NCBI RefSeq assembly: GCF_001927245.1
Contig: NZ_MJUX01000002.1
Span: 496,001 to 560,000, forward strand
Source: Acuticoccus yangtzensis
GTDB taxonomy: Bacteria > Pseudomonadota > Alphaproteobacteria > Rhizobiales > Amorphaceae
DNA: 64,000 bases
Reading direction: 5' to 3'
In this document: one piece after another, positions 57,828-64,000 of the stretch
Numbering within the stretch: the first letter of the stretch is position 1
How the letters are laid out: every line of letters starts with the position of its first letter
Notes under the pieces: model-generated
Database searches by the model: none
Told to the model about the DNA's origin: nothing
What the model saw: the letters and a program-made list of their open reading frames with translations, nothing else
Made by a program: the position numbers and the translations under genes

Positions 57828-57858
57828 CCGGCCGCTCCCACGCGGAGCGGCCGGTTCT
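57828..57858 (+). terminator. Intra-operon hairpin after the binding-protein gene
   Basis: CCGGCCGCTC/GAGCGGCCGG with a 7-nt loop is followed by TTCT. Such stems after binding-protein genes commonly protect the upstream message and lower permease expression. Confidence 0.55.
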
Positions 57859-57900
57859 CCGACGCCTCTTTCGCGCGTTTACCAATCATTCGGAGGGCTG

Positions 57901-58878
57901 ATGCCCAACGCCCGACTGCGTTATGTCGCCAGGCGGATCGTCCAAGCGATCCCCATCCTGCTGGCGATTGTCGTCCTGAACTTCTGCCTGCTGAAGCTGG
58001 CCCCCGGCGATGCCGTCGATGTGCTGGCCGGCGAAGCAGGCTCCGCCACGCCCGAATACATGGCCGAGCTCCGTGCCAAATTCGGCCTCGACCAGCCGCT
58101 CCCCGTGCAGCTCGTGCGCTATGTGGGCCAGATCGCCACGGGCGATTTCGGCTATTCCTTCCGCCACGAAATGCCGGTCTGGGATCTCATCGTCGACCGC
58201 CTCGGCCCGACCGCCATCTTGATGGTCACCACCATCGTTCTCGCCGTCGGTGTCGGTGTGCTGCTGGGCCTGCTCGCGGCGGTGAACCTCAACACCTGGA
58301 AGGATTCCGTCATCTCGATCCTGGCGCTTGTGTCCTATGCGACGCCGCTCTTCTGGGTCGGGCTGATGCTCATCGTCGTCTTCTCCATCAATCTCGGATG
58401 GTTCCCGACATCCGGCATGGAGAACGTCGCCGCCTTTTATGAAGGGTGGGACCGCGTGTGGGACATCGCCCACCATCTCGTGCTGCCGGCGATCACCCTC
58501 TCCCTCTTCTACCTCGCCCTCTACACGCGCCTGATGCGTGCCTCCATGCTGGAGCAGGCGGGGATGGACTATGTGACCACCGCCCGCGCCAAGGGCGTGA
58601 AAGAGGGCCGCATTACCTTCAAGCACATCCTGCGCAACGCCCTCCTGCCGGTGCTGACGATGGCCGGCGTGCAGGTGTCGGCGATGATCGGCGGGTCGGT
58701 GATCGTGGAGACCGTGTTCGGCTGGCCGGGCCTCGGTCAGCTCGCCTTCGAGTCCCTCTTCGCGCGCGACCTCAACCTCTTGCTGGGCATCTTCTTCCTG
58801 TCTGCCGTTCTCGTTCTGGTGGTGAACCTTTTGGTCGACATCCTCTACACGTTCCTCGATCCCAGGATTGAGCTGTGA
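57901..58878 (+). CDS. ABC transporter permease, DppB/GsiC type
   Basis: A 325-residue inner-membrane permease with six predicted helices. It opens LRYVARRIVQAIPILLAIVV, has LKLAPGDAVDVLAGEAGS and the EAA loop DYVTTARAKGVKEGRITFKH (in part), followed by HILRNALLPVLTMAGVQ. It ends LVDILYTFLDPRIEL, as in DppB. Its stop and the next ATG share one base. A GGAGGG lies just before the start. Confidence 0.95.
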   Translation: MPNARLRYVARRIVQAIPILLAIVVLNFCLLKLAPGDAVDVLAGEAGSATPEYMAELRAKFGLDQPLPVQLVRYVGQIATGDFGYSFRHEMPVWDLIVDRLGPTAILMVTTIVLAVGVGVLLGLLAAVNLNTWKDSVISILALVSYATPLFWVGLMLIVVFSINLGWFPTSGMENVAAFYEGWDRVWDIAHHLVLPAITLSLFYLALYTRLMRASMLEQAGMDYVTTARAKGVKEGRITFKHILRNALLPVLTMAGVQVSAMIGGSVIVETVFGWPGLGQLAFESLFARDLNLLLGIFFLSAVLVLVVNLLVDILYTFLDPRIEL

Positions 58879-59753
58879 TGACGGACGCCGCCGCAGCCAC
58901 CGTCCCCGCACCGCCCAAACGCTTCATGTTCTGGCGGCGCTTCGCCCGGAACCGCTCGGCCCTCGTCGGCCTGGCCTTCCTCTTCCTCGTCATCCTGCTC
59001 GCCGCCATCGCTCCGGTGATCTATCCGGCGGACCCGTTCGCCCTGGTCGGCCGGCCGATGCTGCCGCCCTTGTCCGGTGACTTCCTCTTCGGCACCGACA
59101 CCTTGGGGCGCGACGTCGCCGCCGGCATCGCCCACGGGGCGCGTACCTCGCTCTTCATCGGCGTGGTGGCGACGCTGGTCGCGGTCGCCTTCGGCACCCT
59201 GATGGGCGGTCTCGCCGGCTATTATGGCGGCTGGATCGACGATCTTCTGATGCGCGTGACGGAGGTCTTCCAGACCATCCCGTCCTTCATCTTCGCCATC
59301 CTTCTGGTGGCGATCATGACGCCGTCGATGGAAAGCGTCGTCATCGCCATCGCGGTGGTGTCGTGGCCGCCGCTCGCCCGGCTGGTGCGCGCCGAGTTCA
59401 TCTCGCTGAGGAACCGCGAGTTCGTGCAGGCGCAGGTGCTGATGGGGATGCCCGACTGGAAGGTCATCCTCATTCAGATCCTGCCCAACGCGATCTCGCC
59501 GATCATCGTCGCCGGCTCGCTCCTCATCGCCACCGCGATCCTGACCGAGAGCGCGCTCGCCTTCCTCGGTCTCGGCGATCCCAACATCATGTCCTGGGGC
59601 TTTCAGGTCGGTGCGGGGCGCACGGTGCTGAGGCGCGCGTGGTGGATCTGCACCTATCCGGGTGTTGCGATCCTCCTCACGGTGCTCGCCATCAACCTCG
59701 TGGGCGAAGGCCTCAACGATGCGCTCAATCCGCGCCTGAGGGAGCGTTCGTGA
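58878..59753 (+). CDS. ABC transporter permease, DppC/GsiD type
   Basis: A 291-residue permease. The cytoplasmic N-terminus (residues 1-25) precedes the first helix, SALVGLAFLFLVILLAAIAP. FLFGTDTLGRDVAAGIAHGA and the EAA loop QAQVLMGMPDWKVILIQILP are typical of DppC. It ends GLNDALNPRLRERS. A GTG directly before the ATG could add one residue. Both ends overlap neighbours by one base (TGATG), so the operon is tightly coupled. Confidence 0.94.
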   Translation: MTDAAAATVPAPPKRFMFWRRFARNRSALVGLAFLFLVILLAAIAPVIYPADPFALVGRPMLPPLSGDFLFGTDTLGRDVAAGIAHGARTSLFIGVVATLVAVAFGTLMGGLAGYYGGWIDDLLMRVTEVFQTIPSFIFAILLVAIMTPSMESVVIAIAVVSWPPLARLVRAEFISLRNREFVQAQVLMGMPDWKVILIQILPNAISPIIVAGSLLIATAILTESALAFLGLGDPNIMSWGFQVGAGRTVLRRAWWICTYPGVAILLTVLAINLVGEGLNDALNPRLRERS

Positions 59754-61375
59754 TGGAAAATCCTGTGCTTGACGTGCGCGGTCTGTCGATCGCGCTGCCC
59801 AAGGGCGCCGACCGTACGTTCGCCGTGGAGGGGCTGGATCTCCAGGTCTTCCCCGGCAAGATCACCTGTGTCGTCGGCGAATCCGGGTCCGGCAAGTCGC
59901 TGACCGCGCGGGCCGCCATGGGCCTCCTCCCGCCCAAGGTGGCGCCGACGTCCGGTCAGATCATGTTCGAGGGCCGGGACCTGTTGACGCTGAAGCCGGA
60001 TGAGATGCGGCAGATGCGCGGCCAGAAGATCTCGATGATCTTCCAGGAGCCGATGACGGCGCTGAACCCGCTCATGACGGTCGGCAAGCAGATCGACGAG
60101 ATCCTGACCGTCCACACCAGCCTCGGCGGCAAGGCGCGGCGGGAGAAGATCCTGGCGCTGTTCGACGAGGTGAAGCTGCCGAACCCGAAGCGCATCGCGG
60201 CGGCCTATCCGCACGAACTCTCCGGCGGGCAGCGCCAGCGCGCGATGATCGCCATGGCGCTGATCCTGGACCCGAAGATCCTGGTGGCGGACGAGCCCAC
60301 CACCGCGCTCGACGTGACCACTCAGGCGCAGATCCTGAAGCTGATTGCCGAGCTGCAGGAGAAGCATAAGACCGGCGTCCTCTTCATCACCCACGATTTC
60401 GGCGTGGTGGCGGAGATCGCCGACCAGATCGCGGTGATGCAGTATGGCAAGCTGGTCGAGGTCGGGACGGCGGACCAGATCCTGAACGCGCCCAAGGCGG
60501 AGTATACCAAGGCGCTGATCGGCGCGGTACCGAGCCTGACGCCGCGCGCGGCCCGCAGCGGCTTCGGCCGGCGGATGCTGACGGTGGACGGTCTCAACAA
60601 GTACTATAAGTCCGGCGGCGGCCTCTTCGGTAAGCCCACCGCCTTCCACGCGGCGAAGGACGTGTCCTTCACGCTCGACCGGGGCGAGACGCTCGGCGTG
60701 GTGGGCGAATCGGGGTCCGGCAAGACCACCGTGGCGCGCTGCCTCGTTCGGCTGCTGCAGCCGGAGGAAGGCAAGATCGACCTCGACGGCATCGACCTCG
60801 CCGGCATGACGAAGCGCGAGCTGAAGCCCTACCGCAACCGGGTGCAGATGGTGTTTCAGGACCCCTATGCGTCGCTGAACCCGCGCCGCAAGGTGGCGGA
60901 CATCCTGGTGGAGGGGCCGATCAACCTCGGCAAGCCCGCCAAGGAGGCGCATGCGCGGGCGCGCGAGCTTCTCTCGCTGGTCGGCCTCGACCCCAAGGTG
61001 GCGGAACGTTACCCGCACGAGTTCTCCGGCGGGCAACGTCAGCGCATCGGCCTCGCCCGTGCGCTGGCGCTGGAGCCGGAGGTTCTCGTGGCCGACGAGC
61101 CGGTGTCCGCGCTCGACGTGTCGGTCCAGGCGCAGGTGCTGAAGCTGATGGACGAGATCCGCGAGAAGTTCGGCCTGTCGGTGGTGTTCATCACCCACGA
61201 CCTCCGCGTCGCGGCGCAGGTGTGTGACAAGATCATCGTCATGCAGCGCGGCGTCGTGGTGGAGGCGGGCAAGACGGCGGACGTGTTCGCCGCGCCCAGC
61301 CACGACTATACGCGCGAGCTGTTCGCCTCCATTCCGGGGCGCGAATGGTCGAGCGCGCCGGAGGTGACCGCATGA
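59753..61375 (+). CDS. Fused double ABC ATPase (DppD-DppF type)
   Basis: A 540-residue protein with two complete ABC cassettes that are usually separate genes. Cassette 1 has Walker A GESGSGKS (42-49), signature [11 protein letters not shown] and Walker [14 protein letters not shown]. Cassette 2 has Walker [10 protein letters not shown] (about 318), signature [13 protein letters not shown] and Walker [14 protein letters not shown], with the [12 protein letters not shown]-loop region typical of DppF. It powers both permeases before it. The open frame before 59753 is a shadow of the permease gene. Confidence 0.95.
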   Translation: MENPVLDVRGLSIALPKGADRTFAVEGLDLQVFPGKITCVVGESGSGKSLTARAAMGLLPPKVAPTSGQIMFEGRDLLTLKPDEMRQMRGQKISMIFQEPMTALNPLMTVGKQIDEILTVHTSLGGKARREKILALFDEVKLPNPKRIAAAYPHELSGGQRQRAMIAMALILDPKILVADEPTTALDVTTQAQILKLIAELQEKHKTGVLFITHDFGVVAEIADQIAVMQYGKLVEVGTADQILNAPKAEYTKALIGAVPSLTPRAARSGFGRRMLTVDGLNKYYKSGGGLFGKPTAFHAAKDVSFTLDRGETLGVVGESGSGKTTVARCLVRLLQPEEGKIDLDGIDLAGMTKRELKPYRNRVQMVFQDPYASLNPRRKVADILVEGPINLGKPAKEAHARARELLSLVGLDPKVAERYPHEFSGGQRQRIGLARALALEPEVLVADEPVSALDVSVQAQVLKLMDEIREKFGLSVVFITHDLRVAAQVCDKIIVMQRGVVVEAGKTADVFAAPSHDYTRELFASIPGREWSSAPEVTA

Positions 61376-61557
61376 GTGCTCCCGACTGGCGGGCCATTTT
61401 GACGGCGCAGGGGATCGACCCCGCCGTCATCGACCAGGCCGAGGCGACCGCGGCGGGGATGGCGGAACTCGCCGCCTCCATGCCGCACGACCCGACGACT
61501 CCCGTCGTGACGGCTGACCTCGTCACCCTCCTGATGCAACGGCGAGACGACACGTGA
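61372..61557 (+). CDS. Small AtzG/GatC-like protein preceding an amidase
   Basis: A 61-residue helical protein starting [20 protein letters not shown], with an amphipathic segment QAEATAAGMAELAASM and a Pro-containing C-terminal arm. It overlaps the ATPase gene by 4 nt (ATGA) and the amidase by 4 nt, so it is translated with both. Its size, helix-then-arm layout and place match AtzG (DUF4089), the small subunit that wraps 1-carboxybiuret hydrolase AtzE and resembles GatC. Sequence identity cannot be judged by eye, so this is a structural and positional inference. Confidence 0.6.
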   Translation: MSAPDWRAILTAQGIDPAVIDQAEATAAGMAELAASMPHDPTTPVVTADLVTLLMQRRDDT

Positions 61558-62960
61558 GCGAGACCATCGGCGCCTCCCTGGAGGCCATTCTGGACGCCGT
61601 CGCGACGCGCAGTGTGTCTGCCGCCGAGCTGGTGGAGACCCACCTTGCGGCACTGGCGCGGATCTCGGCGCTGAACGCGGTGGCGCGGCTGGAGCCCGGT
61701 TTCGCACGCGAAACGGCGGCGGCGCTGGACGCGCGCATCGCCGCCGGTGAGCCGGTGGGCATGCTGGCGGGTGCGCCGCTCGCCCACAAGGACCTCTACG
61801 ACCGTGCGGGCTGGCTCTCCGAGGCCGGCTCGAAGATCGCCAAGGGCCGCATCGCTCCGGCGACGGCGCACACCGTCGCCAAGCTCGACGCGGCGGATGC
61901 GCTGGACCTCGGCCGCCTCAACACGGTGGAGTTCGCGCTGGGGGCGGAGGGCCGCAACATCCACACCGGCCCGCCGCGCAATCCGTGGAACCCGGGGTAT
62001 GCGACCGGCGGCTCGTCCAGCGGCTCCGGTGTGGCGGTGGCGACAGGTGCGGTGCCCGCGGCGCTGGGGTCCGATACGGGCGGCTCCATCCGTCTGCCGG
62101 CGGCCGCGTGCGGTCTCGTGGGGCTGAAGGCGACGGCGGGGCGTATCGGCCGCTCCGGCGTGTTCCCGCTGTCGGGCACGCTCGACACGGCGGGCGCGCT
62201 GTGCCGCACGGTGCGCGACTCGGCGCTGATGCTGTCGGCGCTGGCGGGTCCGGACCCGGCCGACCCGCAGTCGGTCGACATGCCCTACCCCGACCCGCTC
62301 CGCGGCATCGAGGACGGCTACGCGGGGCTGAAATTCGGCATCGCGCGGCCCTATTTCTTCGACCCGGTGACGGCGCCCGTGGGCGATGCCTTGGAGGCGA
62401 CCTTCGCGGCGATGGCGGCGGACGGTGCGTCACTCGCCGAGGTGGCGATCCCCGGCATCGAGCTCGCCAACCGTCTCAACATGATCATCATCGGCTCGGA
62501 GGCGGCCGGCCAGCACCGCGACTGGCTGCGGGAGCGTGCGGCGGACTACGGCCCCGAGACCTTCCAGCGGCTGACGGCGGGTCTCCTGGTGCCGGCTAAC
62601 GCCTATCTGAAGGCGCTGACGCACCGGCGCGCGCTGCTGACGGCGGCGCTGGACGGCCCCTTCGCCGAGGTGGATGTGATCATGACGCCGGCGTGGCCGA
62701 TGGAGGTTCCCGAGATCGTGCCGGACGGCGATCCCAACTTCGCGGCCAAGACGCTGGACACGGGCCACAGCTCGCGTCCGTTCAACTATCTCGGCCTGCC
62801 GGCGATCGTGGTTCCTGTGGGTCTCGACACGCACGGCGTCCCTGTCGCGGTGCAGCTCGTCGGCCGCCCCTACGCCGAGCGCACGTTGCTGCGCGCCGCC
62901 CGCGCCGTGGAGCGCACGCTGGCCTTCAACGAAAGCCACAGCCCGCCGCACACGGCCTGA
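61554..62960 (+). CDS. Amidase signature-family hydrolase
   Basis: Ser-cisSer-Lys amidase of 468 residues. The catalytic residues are K79 (APLAHKDLY), the cis-serine in GGSSSGSG (about S155) and the nucleophile S178 in GSDTGGSIRLP. The C-terminal segment LGLPAIVVPVGLDTHGVPVAVQLVG is typical. It resembles GatA/AtzE-like amidases, and the preceding small gene fits a GatC-like partner. The operon with a dipeptide-type ABC importer suggests it hydrolyses the imported amide. Substrate unknown. Confidence 0.93.
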   Translation: MSETIGASLEAILDAVATRSVSAAELVETHLAALARISALNAVARLEPGFARETAAALDARIAAGEPVGMLAGAPLAHKDLYDRAGWLSEAGSKIAKGRIAPATAHTVAKLDAADALDLGRLNTVEFALGAEGRNIHTGPPRNPWNPGYATGGSSSGSGVAVATGAVPAALGSDTGGSIRLPAAACGLVGLKATAGRIGRSGVFPLSGTLDTAGALCRTVRDSALMLSALAGPDPADPQSVDMPYPDPLRGIEDGYAGLKFGIARPYFFDPVTAPVGDALEATFAAMAADGASLAEVAIPGIELANRLNMIIIGSEAAGQHRDWLRERAADYGPETFQRLTAGLLVPANAYLKALTHRRALLTAALDGPFAEVDVIMTPAWPMEVPEIVPDGDPNFAAKTLDTGHSSRPFNYLGLPAIVVPVGLDTHGVPVAVQLVGRPYAERTLLRAARAVERTLAFNESHSPPHTA

Positions 62961-63004
62961 CCGCGTTCGGGTCCCGCGAAAGCCTCACGCATCGCGGGCC
63001 CCCT

Positions 63005-63160
63005 CTGCCTGATCGCTGGAGCCGCCGTCACGCAAATTCTGGGGCCGGGCCGTGGTGCGCCGTCAAGGAGCCGGAGGCCGGCTTTAGCCGCTTGTCCTTG
63101 ACGGTGTGCCGCGGCTCGGCCACGGGATGCAGCGTGATGGCGGCTCCAGTGATCAGGCGG
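63005..63160 (+). repeat. 156-nt long imperfect inverted repeat forming an extended plus-strand hairpin
   Basis: Outer arms 63005-63033 and 63132-63160 pair over 29 positions; inner arms 63043-63069 and 63095-63121 pair over 27, separated by an internal loop of 9 and 10 nt. The apex can form CGGC-TTTA-GCCG. By hand count eight pairs are G-U wobbles when read as plus-strand RNA, and no pair is a mismatch. The element is noncoding and lies downstream of the amidase gene. Candidate roles are an mRNA 3' structure, a small RNA or an extragenic palindrome. Confidence 0.85.
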
Positions 63161-63174
63161 CGCCCCTGATCGCT

Positions 63175-63235
63175 AGAACTGCGCTGTTGCGCAGTTCTGT
63201 TCCTCGCGGCCAAAGTCCGCAACAGCGGACTTTGG
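63175..63235. repeat. Two perfect hairpins with complementary loops
   Basis: Hairpin A (63175-63198) is AGAACTGCGC-TGTT-GCGCAGTTCT. Hairpin B (63210-63235) is CCAAAGTCCGC-AACA-GCGGACTTTGG. The loops TGTT and AACA are complementary, and with flanking pairs CGCTGTTGCG and CGCAACAGCG are exact reverse complements, so loop-loop pairing or an alternative long-range helix is possible. The preceding CCTGATCGCT at 63165 repeats the start of the long hairpin. Confidence 0.85.
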
Positions 63236-63257
63236 TGAGCCCGAGCCCGCCGGAGGC

Positions 63258-63285
63258 AAAACGGCGCCCCCTGTCGAGGGCGCCG
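63258..63285 (-). terminator. Rho-independent terminator of the dimethylformamidase-like gene
   Basis: On the minus strand CGGCGCCC and GGGCGCCG form an 8-bp stem with an 8-nt loop, followed by TTTT, directly after the stop codon. Confidence 0.85.
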
Positions 63286-63292
63286 CGCAGTC

Positions 63293-64000
63293 TCACGCAG
63301 GCATCGCGAACGGCGCCGGGTCGATGAACCGGCGGATGACGTTGGCGATCATGCGGGTGGTCGCAGGGTCGCCGCCGGTTTGGGGCAGGCTGCCGCAGAA
63401 GGTGATGGACCCGGTGGCGAAGACGGCGCCACCCTTGGGCGTCTCGAAGAAGACGATTTCGGCGCGAACGAGGTCGGGCGCGGGTTCGCGCGGCACGGTG
63501 GTGAGGTGGGTCAGCATCTCCTCGTGCACCACGATGAACTTTTCCGAATGGCCGAAGGACCGCGCCAGGATCAACGTATGGGCGGGCGTGCCGAGGCGGA
63601 TGTCGGCCCGGTCGAGCTCGAAGCCCGCGGCGCCACCGCCGGAGAGGCCGGCATCGCCGATCACCTCGTCCTCGATCCCCTCGAAGATCCAGGCGGCGCG
63701 GGGATCTTTCGCGGCGGGCAGGATGCGGTAGGGCGCACCGTCCAGCGGCCCCTGGGACGAGAAGCCGACACCGGCGAGCGCCTGGGGCGGACGGCCTGAG
63801 CGGCGCCAGAGCCCGCCATAGGCACCGTCGAAGGCGTTGAAGTACTCGCCGGGCTGGGCGTCCCACGCGCGGATGCCGCCTTCGCCGCGGCGGATCTCGA
63901 TCGCCTCGGGCACCTCGGGATGACGCGCGACGCGCCAGTAGAATCCGTTTCCGCCGAGATACATGAACCGGCCGCCCTGGTTGCGGTAGGCGAGCAGCGC
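63293..64000 (-). CDS. N,N-dimethylformamidase large-subunit-like protein, 5' part outside the window
   Basis: The last 235 codons of a gene that enters from the right edge. The frame is open to the window end: AYRNQGGRFMYLGGNGFYWRV continues upstream of the first ATG at 63964, so that ATG is internal. GGNGFYWRVARHPEVPEAIEIRRGEGG (in parts), GGLWRRSGRPPQALAGVGF and FFETPKGGAVFATGSITFCGSLP are typical of the C-terminal domain of the dimethylformamidase beta subunit family, which hydrolyses formamides. Its convergence on an amidase and an amide-type ABC operon fits amide catabolism. The active-site part is not visible. Confidence 0.85.
   Translation of the reverse strand, partial: ALLAYRNQGGRFMYLGGNGFYWRVARHPEVPEAIEIRRGEGGIRAWDAQPGEYFNAFDGAYGGLWRRSGRPPQALAGVGFSSQGPLDGAPYRILPAAKDPRAAWIFEGIEDEVIGDAGLSGGGAAGFELDRADIRLGTPAHTLILARSFGHSEKFIVVHEEMLTHLTTVPREPAPDLVRAEIVFFETPKGGAVFATGSITFCGSLPQTGGDPATTRMIANVIRRFIDPAPFAMPA

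Noticed and set aside
63028-63222. 64-codon minus-strand frame over the long hairpin
   Set aside because: Both strands give open frames because the DNA is a near-palindrome. The nucleotide symmetry explains the sequence better than coding does.

Overview
The window is about two-thirds G+C and fully coding-dense. Its gene content fits an alphaproteobacterium of the Hyphomicrobiales (Rhizobiales) type: TimA/Tim44 adaptor, HemJ, PuuD, fused liv and dpp ABC subunits, and hemE beside the pyruvate-phosphate-dikinase regulator gene. The genus cannot be told from the sequence. No rRNA, tRNA, insertion sequence, prophage or CRISPR array was seen.

Layout. 1-2.1 kb: a truncated TRAP binding protein and hemH. 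2.2-8.3 kb: housekeeping genes (small secreted protein, yggS, leuS-lptE-holA, MerR regulator). 8.9-19.5 kb: a nitrogen-scavenging block with a branched-chain-type ABC operon (fused livMG, livK, livF, livH, cysteine hydrolase), a divergent N-formylglutamate amidohydrolase plus glutamine-synthetase-like pair, and a purine pair (PuuD urate oxidase, NCS2 permease). 19.6-25.8 kb: TPR-like protein, phosphatase, dadA under a tandem glycine riboswitch, and a PQQ dehydrogenase split into membrane anchor and catalytic chain. 25.9-33.8 kb: trpS, hemerythrin, smr, mltA, timA, fxsA, secB, dnaQ, coaE, aroE.

33.8-45.4 kb looks like the chromosomal origin domain. A noncoding segment between the divergent dikinase-regulator gene and hemE has degenerate DnaA-like boxes, an AT-rich stretch, GANTC sites and a near-match to a CtrA site. 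It is followed by hemE-hemJ, rho, mnmE-mnmG-rsmG-parA-parB. A perfect 16-bp parS palindrome overlaps the mnmG start codon. Most genes on either side point away from this segment, as expected for an origin.

45.5-64 kb returns to accessory metabolism: pyrB, a histone-deacetylase-like amidohydrolase, small proteins, an acyl-CoA ligase, a chemoreceptor, a TRAP operon ending in a racemase-family protein that lacks both catalytic cysteines, then a dipeptide-type ABC operon that runs into an AtzG/GatC-like small protein and an amidase. A dimethylformamidase-like gene converges from the right edge. Between amidase and dimethylformamidase lies the most unusual noncoding sequence of the window: a 156-nt near-perfect hairpin whose imperfections are all G-U wobbles on the plus strand, followed by two perfect hairpins with mutually complementary loops.
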